64,000 nt of DNA from Phycisphaerales bacterium (GTDB taxonomy: Bacteria > Planctomycetota > Phycisphaerae > Phycisphaerales > SM1A02). This document shows positions 24,364-32,774 of this stretch, piece after piece; position 1 is the first letter of the stretch; every line of letters begins with the position of its first letter. The notes beneath the pieces are model-generated. The model searched no databases, had not been told where the DNA came from, and saw nothing but the letters and a program-made list of their open reading frames with translations. Made by a program: the position numbers and the translations under genes. The stretch lies in assembly GCA_022446905.1 (NCBI GenBank), contig JAKVBT010000005.1, positions 180,459-244,458 on the forward strand, written 5' to 3'.

Positions 24364-26787
24364 ATGAACAATCGAGTGATGTTGATGCTGGTGCTCTTGG
24401 TGGCTTTCTGCTTTGGCTTGCAGCCGGCTCAGGCCCAGCGAGGCAGTTACCCGTTCTTTGTGCAGCCTATGGCGGTGCAAGACGTTCGGGCGCTGGCTGA
24501 TCGTCTGGAACTCTCACGCGATCAGCGTCGTGTCCTTCTCGAGCAGTATGAGTCTTACAACCAGCGCTTTGAGGACCTGCAAGAAGGTGATGTGCAGGAC
24601 TACATGGATAGCGGCATGGACACCATGATGCGGGTGCAGCCGTGGGGCGGTGATTTTCAGATTCCAACGCGTGAGGAAGTCAATCAACTCGTCTCTGATG
24701 GTTTGCGCATCATCAATGCCTTTGGCCGCATCGACGATTCCTTTTTCGATGACATGACACCACTGCTCAGTGAGTCCCAGGTCATTGCACTTGAGCAGCA
24801 AAGGCGCTTTCGCGCACTTGATCGCTACAGCATGTTGCACCGCAATATGGTTGGCGAACTCAATGATGGCGCTTCGCCAGATTTGATTGGCATTATGCGC
24901 CGGGTCGAAGTGGATCCTGCTGTGGAGGCCCAAGTCAATGAGATCTTGGCGGTCTATGCGAAGAACACATTGGCGGATCTTCGTTCGTTTGAGAGTGCTG
25001 GCAAGGAAGCCATTGAAAAACTGCTTGATGAAGTGGATGCCCGTGGCTTGCGCAACATGGACATGATGGCCATGATGCAGTATTTCTCTGAGGAGGATCG
25101 CATTGAGGAGCTCAAGGGGTTGTTTGACCCCATGACGCGACCTATGCAGGAGAAGGCTGCCGCTGTTGCTGCTGAGAATGTCCGGGCTTACTGGAAACTG
25201 CAGGATGTGCTCGGGCCTGAGGCGGCGCGTGAAGTGCGCCGGCGATTTGTTCGGGGTGGCTTCCGTGATGCAGATGACGGAATCGCCACTGTGCGAAGCC
25301 AATTAGTGCGTCTGCGGGAATTGGATCTCAGTCCTTCAGCCAATGCCGAAGCGGATGCTGCCATGGTCAAACTGGATGAGTCGTGGGATGCGCTGCTCAA
25401 ATCCATGTTGCCGGTGATCAATTCGCAGCGGAAGTTCCGTTCGCTAGCTCAACTGGAGGGTGATCAGCCGCTTGTTGGAGAAGATCGCATGGAGGGTCTT
25501 GTCGCGCGGCTGGACACGATTCGATTGGCTGCCGAAAATGTCACTGATCGCTATAGCGATGAACTAGATCTTGCCAAGAAGCGAGATGCAGAAGAAGAGA
25601 AACAGGCAGCTGGCGGAGGAGGCAAAGAAGAAGGCGAGGCCACCGCAGCGGCATTGAAGGTGATTCGTGTTGAGCCCATCGGAGGCGATCAGTTGCAGCG
25701 CATTGGTCAGTGGATGGGGGCTGATGCTGGCGGTCTTGAATTGATGGGGGCGTTGCATGCTGACTATGAAACTGAGGCGATGAGCTTGTTGGTCAGTAGT
25801 GGGCAGGCCACCATTGATCAGAAAGAGAACATTGACTTTGACGAAGGACAGTCATGGCGGGAATGGCAACGCGTGCAGTCTGAGCAGCGGGCAAAAGCCG
25901 GCGAGGCCCTGGCAGAAATCGAGGCCGTCTTGTTTGAGGACATGGCCTTGGCGCTTCCAGAGTCGGTTGACCGTGATCACATCAATCGCATTCACAATGC
26001 GATGATGCGGAGTCGCCGCCGCGCGGCGATGGCGCAGGATGACTGGTCGATGCGACGCCATAACGAGGCGGTCATCGATCTCACCGTGATCATTTTGGAG
26101 ACCGACCCGGCCAAGCTCGATGGGGCGCAGCGCAAGACCGTGATGGATGCACTGATCGCCTATGACAATTCCGTTGATGGTCCGCTGGAAAACCTGAAGG
26201 GGCGCATGGAGAAGGTCAAAGATTTGGAAGGGCGTCTTTGGGGGAGTGGAGAGGACTATGAACCAGAGGTGCGTCAAGCCATCCGCCGACGGTGGGAGAC
26301 GCGTCGGGAAGAACTCGGGGAAGCGCTTGGTGAACTCGCCATGCTCAATCGTGATCAGGCAGATGCCGTGTTTGATGCATTGCCACATGAGATCAGTTGG
26401 TCGATGCGTGATGCGTATGATCGTCAGGCATTTCCGCGCATCTTTGAGGACGGCCGAGCAGCAGATGAAGCCATTAATGCGGTCATGGCGCTCGAATTGA
26501 CATCTGAGCAACAACGTCAGGCCGAAGATCTTGCCAGCAACTACCGCCAGTCTTGGCGTGAATTGACCAAGGTCATGGTCGACCGGCGCAAAGAGGGGAC
26601 GCCTCGGATGACCTTCCCGCCTTCACGCGATTCCATGGCGACTGAACTCGAGATGGCGCAGATTCGCTATCGGCGTGCTCAGTTGGATCAGCGCATGTTG
26701 GCACAATTGGAGTTGGTGCTTGACCCCAGTCAGTCGGCCACGATTCCGGAATTGCAGTTGTCTGACGGTCGAGGGAAGTCGAAGTGA
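24364..26787 (+). CDS. exported helical protein of unknown function (807 residues)
   Basis: It begins with a clear signal peptide, 'NNRVMLMLVLLVAFCFGLQPAQAQ', with a likely cleavage after AQA. GAGGAGG lies six bases before the ATG at 24364, which fixes the start over the track's 24349. The mature protein is almost wholly predicted helix, rich in Glu, Arg, Leu, Gln and Met, with heptad-like spacing and several 'L(S/T)xxQxxxL' segments ('LELSRDQRRVLLEQYESYN', 'LELTSEQQRQAEDLASNYRQ'), like the DUF3106 or Spy/CpxP type of periplasmic helical repeat. A low-complexity 'EEEKQAAGGGGKEEGEATAA' linker divides two halves near residue 410. It heads a four-gene overlapping operon. I do not recognise a family. 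Confidence 0.8.
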   Translation: MNNRVMLMLVLLVAFCFGLQPAQAQRGSYPFFVQPMAVQDVRALADRLELSRDQRRVLLEQYESYNQRFEDLQEGDVQDYMDSGMDTMMRVQPWGGDFQIPTREEVNQLVSDGLRIINAFGRIDDSFFDDMTPLLSESQVIALEQQRRFRALDRYSMLHRNMVGELNDGASPDLIGIMRRVEVDPAVEAQVNEILAVYAKNTLADLRSFESAGKEAIEKLLDEVDARGLRNMDMMAMMQYFSEEDRIEELKGLFDPMTRPMQEKAAAVAAENVRAYWKLQDVLGPEAAREVRRRFVRGGFRDADDGIATVRSQLVRLRELDLSPSANAEADAAMVKLDESWDALLKSMLPVINSQRKFRSLAQLEGDQPLVGEDRMEGLVARLDTIRLAAENVTDRYSDELDLAKKRDAEEEKQAAGGGGKEEGEATAAALKVIRVEPIGGDQLQRIGQWMGADAGGLELMGALHADYETEAMSLLVSSGQATIDQKENIDFDEGQSWREWQRVQSEQRAKAGEALAEIEAVLFEDMALALPESVDRDHINRIHNAMMRSRRRAAMAQDDWSMRRHNEAVIDLTVIILETDPAKLDGAQRKTVMDALIAYDNSVDGPLENLKGRMEKVKDLEGRLWGSGEDYEPEVRQAIRRRWETRREELGEALGELAMLNRDQADAVFDALPHEISWSMRDAYDRQAFPRIFEDGRAADEAINAVMALELTSEQQRQAEDLASNYRQSWRELTKVMVDRRKEGTPRMTFPPSRDSMATELEMAQIRYRRAQLDQRMLAQLELVLDPSQSATIPELQLSDGRGKSK

Positions 26788-27395
26788 GTCTGTGGCCACG
26801 TTGGTGGCCACCTGCTGTCGCCATAGTCGTGATGGCACTGTCTGGATGTGGCCAGCCTGCGGGGCGGGCCACCCTGATGCATGGTCCCGACGCGGTCGTG
26901 CTGGTCGAGGCTGAAACTTGTGCCAATGTCCTCTGGTCAGTGCAGCGCGGTGTGCATGATCGTGCTGATGGCAGCAAGACGCCGACTGTTGATCCCAGAG
27001 TGGTCATTGCGGTGTTGTCTCCGAGCGAAGCCACTTGGTTGGCGCAAGCACGGGCCGATACGCGGCATACCCTGGCATTGGCTACCACGATGCAATCGGC
27101 GTTGGCTGCGGCTCCGCCAGCGCAAGCGCAGCAGATGCGTTGGTCTTATGTGGGGGCGGCGGATGATCCTGATATGACTTCTCAAATGATGGATGTCCCC
27201 GGTGGTCAGTGGACATGGCTTGGTGCCAATGGCTCGGGTTCTGTATGGTCGATCGAGTTGGTCGACGATCAACAGCGGCCGTGGTGTCGGGTCGATATGG
27301 ATGCGGCCACAGCACGTACGCTGCAAAACCAATTATTGGAGGCCGCTTCAGCTCGACCACCTCGATTGAGTCGTGCGGCAGGCAAAGGAACCTGA
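26784..27395 (+). CDS. small lipoprotein of unknown function
   Basis: A 203-residue protein with a lipoprotein signal, 'AVAIVVMALSGCGQ', lipobox LSGC. It starts at a GTG that overlaps the stop of the upstream gene by 4 bases, so the two are translationally coupled. The mature part is a small mixed domain ('VLVEAETCANVLWSVQRGV', 'GQWTWLGANGSGSVWSIELVDD') with no recognised motif. It would be anchored in the periplasm by acylation at the Cys. Its association with the preceding exported helical protein suggests a shared envelope role, but nothing in the sequence names it. Confidence 0.78.
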   Translation: MSLWPRWWPPAVAIVVMALSGCGQPAGRATLMHGPDAVVLVEAETCANVLWSVQRGVHDRADGSKTPTVDPRVVIAVLSPSEATWLAQARADTRHTLALATTMQSALAAAPPAQAQQMRWSYVGAADDPDMTSQMMDVPGGQWTWLGANGSGSVWSIELVDDQQRPWCRVDMDAATARTLQNQLLEAASARPPRLSRAAGKGT

Positions 27396-28619
27396 ATGAT
27401 GTTGGATGCACTTGTGATCACTATGGCTCTTGGCCAGAACGCGCAGCCCGGCGCCGTTATGCGGGTCTGGCAAACCGACCGTTCTTTGTCACAGTTGGCG
27501 CCGTTGGTGCCTGGGCAATCTCCGAATGCTTGGCTGCGCATTGATGAAATCGATTTGGTGGATGATGATTTCGGTCCATTCAAGGACGACTTCATGGTCT
27601 TGATTGATGCGAACCTGCAGACCGATGCTGCAGGTAAGTGGACTTTTCGGCTAACCAGTGATGATGGGTCGCAACTCTGGATTTCAGGCAGGCAAGTGAT
27701 TGATAATGATGGCTTGCATGGTGCCGAGTCGGTGGAGGGCACGATCGACCTGGCTAAGGGGACGCACCCCATGCAGGTCAAGTTCTTTGAGCAAGGAGTG
27801 TCTGCGTTGCTGCGTCTTGAATGGAAGGCGCCTGGAGCGAGTGACTTTCAGGTCATACCAGCCCAAGCCATGCGCTCCACGTGGCCGGATCAGCGGCCCA
27901 TCAGCGGTGGTCGCAAGGAAGTCGCGCCTCGGTTTGGCGACAAGCATGACGTTGGGCCAGAGCCAACAGGTCCACACAATGTGCTGACCCCAGCGCAGCA
28001 ACAAGCAGGTTGGCAATTGCTCTTTGATGGCACGCAGGCCGCCCCATGGTGGCGTGGATTTCGGCGTGACCATTTGCATGATGGCTGGGCTGTCGAGGAT
28101 GGCATGCTGGTGCGGGTCGGTGGCGGTGGTGACATTGTCACCCGCCAGGAGTACGACGACTTTGACTTCTACGTTGACTGGAGAGTGCAAGCTGGGGGCA
28201 ATAGTGGCATCTTCTTTCACGGTGATGAGCGTGGAAATGCCATCTACGAGGCAGCGCCGGAAATGCAGGTTCTTGACAACATTGGACATGCAGATGGCAT
28301 TACGGCCTTGCAGTCTGCTGGAGCGAATTACGCCCTGCATGCCCCACCGGTCGACTCGAGTCGTCCGGCAGGGCAGTGGAATCGAGCGAGGATCCGCGTT
28401 GATGGCGACCACGTGATCTACTGGCTCAACGGTGTCAAGACGGCTGACTATGTCATGGGCAGTGAGGACTGGAAGCGTCGGGTGGCCGGGAGCAAGTTCA
28501 TTGGCATGCCACGCTATGGAACCAATGACAAGGGACTTATTGGTCTACAAGATCACGGTGACCGAGTCGAGTTCCGCAACATCCGCATCCGGCAGCTCAA
28601 CATGCCTGCAAGTTCATGA
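27396..28619 (+). CDS. PA14-like plus DUF1080 (3-keto-disaccharide hydrolase-type) protein
   Basis: A 407-residue protein starting directly after the upstream stop. About residues 20-155 resemble a PA14 carbohydrate-binding beta-barrel ('WTFRLTSDDGSQLWISGRQVIDNDG', 'HPMQVKFFEQGVSALLRLEW'). About 205-400 form a DUF1080/3-keto-disaccharide hydrolase jelly roll ('GWQLLFDGTQAAPWWRG', 'DDFDFYVDWRVQAGGNSGIFF', 'NRARIRVDGDHVIYWLNG', 'IGLQDHGDRVEFRNIRIR'). DUF1080 proteins are abundant in planctomycetes and probably act on modified sugars or glycans. The N-terminal hydrophobic stretch is short, so export is likely but not certain. It overlaps the haemoglobin gene by 4 bases. Confidence 0.85.
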   Translation: MMLDALVITMALGQNAQPGAVMRVWQTDRSLSQLAPLVPGQSPNAWLRIDEIDLVDDDFGPFKDDFMVLIDANLQTDAAGKWTFRLTSDDGSQLWISGRQVIDNDGLHGAESVEGTIDLAKGTHPMQVKFFEQGVSALLRLEWKAPGASDFQVIPAQAMRSTWPDQRPISGGRKEVAPRFGDKHDVGPEPTGPHNVLTPAQQQAGWQLLFDGTQAAPWWRGFRRDHLHDGWAVEDGMLVRVGGGGDIVTRQEYDDFDFYVDWRVQAGGNSGIFFHGDERGNAIYEAAPEMQVLDNIGHADGITALQSAGANYALHAPPVDSSRPAGQWNRARIRVDGDHVIYWLNGVKTADYVMGSEDWKRRVAGSKFIGMPRYGTNDKGLIGLQDHGDRVEFRNIRIRQLNMPASS

Positions 28620-29056
28620 GCGAACCAGTCTCATCTGAAGATGGCTCGGCATTCAATGCTGAGCACACCCCTTTTGAAGCCATCGGTGGGGAGACTGGCG
28701 TACGCGCGCTGGTTGATGCGTTCTACGATCGCATGGATACCGAAGTGGTGGCACGCACTATTCGCGCTATGCACCCACCAGATCTGACGGCATCACGGGA
28801 CAAACTCTTTTGGTTTCTTTGCGGGTGGCTCGGTGGTCCACAGCACTTTGTTGAACGCTTTGGACATCCGCGGCTGCGGATGCGGCATGCACCATTTGCG
28901 ATCGATCAGCCTGCGCGGGACGCGTGGATGGTGTGTATGCAGGGGGCCATGGACGCGTGTGGTGTGGAGGGGGCGCTACGCACGTTTCTGAACACCCGTT
29001 TCGATGATTTGGCGACCTTCATGATTAACCGGCCGTCGTCGGCATCGGCAGATTGA
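28616..29056 (+). CDS. group II truncated haemoglobin
   Basis: A cytoplasmic haem protein of 146 residues that binds O2 or reactive gases. It has the group II pattern: 'IGGETGVRALVDAFYDRMD' with the B10 Tyr, 'LFWFLCGWLGGPQHFVERFGHPRLRMRHAPFAI' carrying the proximal His, and Trp G8 in 'ARDAWMVCMQGAM'. It ends with a 29-residue tail. The start overlaps the DUF1080 gene by 4 bases, and the 3' end overlaps the convergent exonuclease gene by about 30 bases. A role in O2/NO or peroxide handling is general family knowledge; the link to secreted glycan-type proteins is unexplained. Confidence 0.92.
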   Translation: MSEPVSSEDGSAFNAEHTPFEAIGGETGVRALVDAFYDRMDTEVVARTIRAMHPPDLTASRDKLFWFLCGWLGGPQHFVERFGHPRLRMRHAPFAIDQPARDAWMVCMQGAMDACGVEGALRTFLNTRFDDLATFMINRPSSASAD

Positions 29057-30503
29057 TCCGTTCAGCGATCTCATCGCCCCAATCAAGGACCTGCGTGAGC
29101 TGTTCCAATTGGGTCAGGTCGTCTGCAGCATTTGCAATCATTTCCTGTACATGGGTCCGCCAGATGGGCCAGCCCAGTTCATGGCGACCGCGCGGCGCCG
29201 TCAATCGGGTGCGGCAGCGCTCCGCCCAGCGCTCGGTCGCGTGGTGGTCAAGTGTTTCGGGGAAGTTGCGTGCCCGGTAGTGCAGCAGTAAGCCAGGCAA
29301 TCTTCGGTCTTCAAATTGCGACTCCAGAGACACAAGTTGGTCAGGTGGCATCGCTGGGATGGTCTTGATGAGTGCCTTGTCATGGCCACGTAGGAATCCG
29401 TCGTAGAGCGCATCGTCTGCATCGTCGGCTGACATGCCTTCGAATTGCCAGACCTGCTGGATTTGCGTGCGCAGATGTGCGGCGACCGTAGGGTTGTCAA
29501 GAAGTTGGTGATGTCGTGCGATGTCAGCGAGATCAAGTTCAAGCCGGTCGGTATCAAACGATTCCAGTACGGCATCGCTGGCTTCCAGCACGAAGGGGGC
29601 GCGGTTGCTCTTGATTTTCTTCAGGGCAAAGCGAGTTTCATCGCCCAACGTCTCCTGGCTCGAGAAGGTCCTGCGTGCGATCGTTTCTGCATCGGCTTCA
29701 AGAAGTTCGCTGGGGTCTTTGCGCAGATCCCAGCCAATGAAGTCCCGTGATTTTGGCCCCGTCTTACCAATGACATGCATCAGAGTCGTGCACCCGACTC
29801 GATTGGGGATGCGCGTTGTCGAATGAACAATCATGGCGCCAGGTTCAAGCAGGGACTCGACCTGATCAGTCTCGCACAGACTGAGTCCGTAGTTCCAGAG
29901 TTTGGGCTGTGCATCCTTCAGAAGACGGGCAAAGGCCACTGTGGCATGCACATCGGCAAGGGCGTCGTGGGCATCACCATGGTCAATGCCATTGGCTGGC
30001 GCGAGTTGATCCAGTCTGAAACTTGGGGACTGATCGTCGCGGAGCGGCCACATGAGGCCTTCGGGTCGCATCGCCCATGCAGCGCGGGTGAGATCGATGA
30101 GATCCCAAGCGCGGCAGCCCATGGCATAGGTGTGCCCATAGGGCTCAAGGAAGTTGCGCCAGAATCCCCATCGGCAGAGGAGGTCGTCAAAGCGAAGACT
30201 GTTCCAGCCAACCGAGATGGTTCCTGGTGTATTGCACAATGCATGAATCCGACCAAAGAACTCGGCTTCGTGTAGGCCTTTGGCTGCGGCCTGTTGTGGG
30301 GTGATACCGGTGATCAGTACCGCTTCTGGGGCTGGGAGGTGATCATCACTGGGGCGGCATAAGAACTCGATGCCTTTCCCTTCAGGTCCTGGTATCGGGT
30401 TCAGGTCCATGTCAGTGCGCACACAGGCGAACTGGTAGGGGCGACTGAATTGGGGGTCAGCCCCATCGGTTTCAAAGTCATAGAAGAGGAGCGTTCCGGC
30501 CAT
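29025..30503 (-). CDS. sbcB: exodeoxyribonuclease I
   Basis: A 3'-5' single-strand DNA exonuclease acting in mismatch and recombination repair. The DEDDh motifs are 'TLLFYDFETDG' (Exo I), 'GWNSLRFDDLLCRWGFWRNF' (Exo II region) and 'AHDALADVHATVAFARL' (Exo III). The ExoI-specific SH3-like and C-terminal helical regions follow ('LAQPKLWNYGLSL'-type segment, 'LSDSRLPGLLLHYRARNFP'-type segment). I use the ATG at 30503 ('MAGTLLFYD'), giving 492 residues, the family norm; the track start at 30581 lies inside the next gene. It follows the VOC gene with a short overlap and is convergent with the haemoglobin gene. Confidence 0.9.
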   Translation of the reverse strand: MAGTLLFYDFETDGADPQFSRPYQFACVRTDMDLNPIPGPEGKGIEFLCRPSDDHLPAPEAVLITGITPQQAAAKGLHEAEFFGRIHALCNTPGTISVGWNSLRFDDLLCRWGFWRNFLEPYGHTYAMGCRAWDLIDLTRAAWAMRPEGLMWPLRDDQSPSFRLDQLAPANGIDHGDAHDALADVHATVAFARLLKDAQPKLWNYGLSLCETDQVESLLEPGAMIVHSTTRIPNRVGCTTLMHVIGKTGPKSRDFIGWDLRKDPSELLEADAETIARRTFSSQETLGDETRFALKKIKSNRAPFVLEASDAVLESFDTDRLELDLADIARHHQLLDNPTVAAHLRTQIQQVWQFEGMSADDADDALYDGFLRGHDKALIKTIPAMPPDQLVSLESQFEDRRLPGLLLHYRARNFPETLDHHATERWAERCRTRLTAPRGRHELGWPIWRTHVQEMIANAADDLTQLEQLTQVLDWGDEIAERINLPMPTTAG

Positions 30504-30520
30504 CTCTGGAGCGTACTCGT

Positions 30521-30943
30521 TTAGAAGGAAATGCGACCTGTGGAATCGACTTGGCAACTCGGGTTCCACACGACTTCCCATGGATGGCCGTCAAGGTCAG
30601 CGAAATAGCCGCGGAGCCCACCCCATGGTGGTTCTGAAGGGGTGCGCAGCAGAGTGCCGCCTGCGGCCACGGCTCGGTCAAGCATGGGCTGCACGTCTTC
30701 TGGAGAGGACACATTGCAGGCCATGGTGCTGCCACCAAAGGACCCGTCATGGTGATCTTCCTGCGCTGCATCTTCCGCGAGTGATGTTCGGTCAAAGAGG
30801 GCCAGGATCCGCCCGTGCAGATCAAAGAAGGTGATGTCTGGATTGCTGCGTGGATGAGGGTTCAGGCCCATTGCCACATAGAAGGCTGTCGCTGCGGCTA
30901 CATCAGACACACCAAGGGTCATAAATGACACGCCAAAGTTCAT
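30521..30943 (-). CDS. VOC (glyoxalase/bleomycin-resistance) superfamily protein
   Basis: A 140-residue single-module vicinal-oxygen-chelate protein. The pattern 'FMTLGVSDVAAATAFYVAMGL' at the start and 'GGLRGYFADLDGHPWEVVWNP' near the end, with the metal-site Glu in 'PWEV', is typical. The substrate cannot be inferred. It overlaps the aquaporin gene by 4 bases and lies just before sbcB, so the three genes probably form one minus-strand transcript, though their functions do not relate obviously. Confidence 0.85.
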   Translation of the reverse strand: MNFGVSFMTLGVSDVAAATAFYVAMGLNPHPRSNPDITFFDLHGRILALFDRTSLAEDAAQEDHHDGSFGGSTMACNVSSPEDVQPMLDRAVAAGGTLLRTPSEPPWGGLRGYFADLDGHPWEVVWNPSCQVDSTGRISF

Positions 30944-31578
30944 GGGTTGTCCGACTCGATGATCCGCTGCACGATCACGGCCAGAAGGACGCCAAGGCCC
31001 TCACCGATCAGATACATCCACCAGGTTGACCAAGCCAGTTTTCCAGTGGCCGCCAGTGACAGCCAGACGGCGGGATTGAATGCCGCACCACTGATAGCGC
31101 CGACGGCATAGGCACCACCGCCAACCACAGCGCCAATGGCAATTCCAAACCACTGATTGCCTTGCTGCCTTGGTGAGGTGACTTGAAAGATCACCCAAAG
31201 CAAGGCAAAGGTAAACAGTGCTTCAGCAAAGATCGCCATGGCGGGATCTGGTTCGATTGGAACTGCTGCCTGGCCGCGGAGCAGCAGGCCACAGCCTGCG
31301 GCCAGCGCTGCGCCGATCAGTTGGGCGCCGAGATAGGGTCCCACTTCAGACCGTGGAAATCCTTTTGCCATCACGAAGCCAGCGAGCACGGCGGGGTTGT
31401 ACATGGCAGCCGAGATTGGTCCGCCGGCATACACCAGTGCTGCGAGCATCAAGGCGATGGCCAATGGCGCTACTGGGGCCAGATCAGGCGCGTGCAGCAC
31501 CATCAACTGAATGGTCAAGGCCAGCAGGAAGGTGCCGATTAACTCAACCACGACTCGTGCAGTAAGCGGGGCGGACAT
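30940..31578 (-). CDS. MIP-family (aquaporin/glyceroporin-like) channel with atypical selectivity filter
   Basis: A 212-residue protein with six predicted helices and the two half-helix NPA motifs in the expected places: 'ISAAMYNPAVLAGF' near residue 60 and 'ISGAAFNPAVWLSLA' near 175. In ordinary aquaporins the second NPA is followed by Arg, which forms the selectivity filter; here it is Val-Trp. Water or glycerol specificity is therefore doubtful, and permeation of another small neutral molecule is possible. It is the first gene of a probable aquaporin-VOC-sbcB transcript, and diverges from the sialidase-like gene. Confidence 0.87.
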   Translation of the reverse strand: MSAPLTARVVVELIGTFLLALTIQLMVLHAPDLAPVAPLAIALMLAALVYAGGPISAAMYNPAVLAGFVMAKGFPRSEVGPYLGAQLIGAALAAGCGLLLRGQAAVPIEPDPAMAIFAEALFTFALLWVIFQVTSPRQQGNQWFGIAIGAVVGGGAYAVGAISGAAFNPAVWLSLAATGKLAWSTWWMYLIGEGLGVLLAVIVQRIIESDNP

Positions 31579-31626
31579 GCGCGAATGCTAGCGTGCGTCT
31601 TCTATGGAGTGGAGTATGGTGCGTTC

Positions 31627-32739
31627 ATGCTCCCTGTGTTATTGCTCGGTGTGTGTCTGGCCACCCCCACGCGGGTGGATTTGGCCGATCAGGCCGCTCT
31701 TCAGACCACTGTGGATCGGGAGGCTGGTCAGTATCTGGGGCATCCCACAGCGCGGCTGCTTGCCGATGGTCAGACGATGCTCTGCTGTTATCCCAAGGGA
31801 CATGGCCGTGGGGCGTTAGTCCTCAAGAAGAGCACCGACGGTGGTCAGACATGGAGCGATCGCCTTCCAGTGCCAGCCTCGTGGGCGACGTCAAAGGAGA
31901 CGCCTCATCTCTATGGCTTGACCGATGCGGAGGGAACGCATCGATTGATCATGTTTAGTGGGCTGTATCCGATTCGCACGGCAGTGAGTGAAGACGCTGG
32001 CGCGACCTGGACGGAGTTAGAACCCATTGGTAACTACGGTGGCATTGTCGCGGTGGCCGATGTCATGCCCACTGGGCCAGCGGGGTGCTACTCGGCCTAC
32101 TTCCATGATGACGGACGATTTCTTCGTGCTGGTGGTCGAGGCACGCCGGGCTTTGAGGTCTATGCCATTGATACGACCGATGGGGGATTGACGTGGGGTC
32201 AACCCCGCGTTGTGGCTGTAGATCCATCTGTGCATTTGTGTGAGCCTGGTTTGGTGTGCTCGCCAGATGGCGGCCGCTGGGCCATGCTGCTGCGTGAAAA
32301 TAGTCGTCGCCGCAACAGTCATATCTGTTTCTCTGAGGATGCTGGAACGACGTGGTCACAGCCAGTGGAGGTGCCGGCCGTGTTGACTGGTGACCGACAC
32401 CAGGCGCTGTATTTGCCAGACGGTCGACTCTTTATCTCCTATCGCCAGATGCAGAAGGACAGCCCATGGTGGGGAGACTGGGTGGCATGGATTGGGACGT
32501 GGGATGATCTTGTCTCGGGCGGTTCTGGGCAGTACTTCATCCGCCTTTCCGACAATCAGGTGCGTAGTGATTGTGCCTATCCAGCATTGGCTCGTCTTCC
32601 AGATGGAACCATCGTGGCCGTTACCTATGGCCACTGGGTTGAGGGTGAGCCACCCTTTATTCGAGCGGTGCATCTGACACCCGAGGCTGTTGCCACCCAT
32701 ATGCCCGTTGTGCCACGCACATCAGGGCATCAGCCGTGA
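31627..32739 (+). CDS. sialidase-like exported beta-propeller (BNR/Asp-box protein)
   Basis: A roughly 370-residue six-bladed-propeller protein. At least four Asp boxes are visible: 'STDGGQTW', 'SEDAGATW', 'TTDGGLTW' and 'SEDAGTTW', as in sialidases and related glycosidases. Other propeller strands include 'HPTARLLADGQTMLCCYPKG' and 'YPALARLPDGTIVAVTYGHW'. The N-terminus 'MLPVLLLGVCLATPT' looks like a short signal peptide if translation starts at 31627 (GGAG 12 bases upstream); the track ATG at 31585 is also possible. Activity on sialic acid is not proven, as this fold is used by many glycan-binding proteins. It stands alone between divergent and same-strand neighbours. Confidence 0.78.
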   Translation: MLPVLLLGVCLATPTRVDLADQAALQTTVDREAGQYLGHPTARLLADGQTMLCCYPKGHGRGALVLKKSTDGGQTWSDRLPVPASWATSKETPHLYGLTDAEGTHRLIMFSGLYPIRTAVSEDAGATWTELEPIGNYGGIVAVADVMPTGPAGCYSAYFHDDGRFLRAGGRGTPGFEVYAIDTTDGGLTWGQPRVVAVDPSVHLCEPGLVCSPDGGRWAMLLRENSRRRNSHICFSEDAGTTWSQPVEVPAVLTGDRHQALYLPDGRLFISYRQMQKDSPWWGDWVAWIGTWDDLVSGGSGQYFIRLSDNQVRSDCAYPALARLPDGTIVAVTYGHWVEGEPPFIRAVHLTPEAVATHMPVVPRTSGHQP

Positions 32740-32774
32740 TAGTCTGAACGGACCATTCTGGAAGGAAAGACGAC

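Noticed and set aside
24514-25302. 262-codon antisense ORF inside the exported helical protein gene
   Set aside because: Antisense shadow; the plus-strand gene has a signal peptide and a strong ribosome site.
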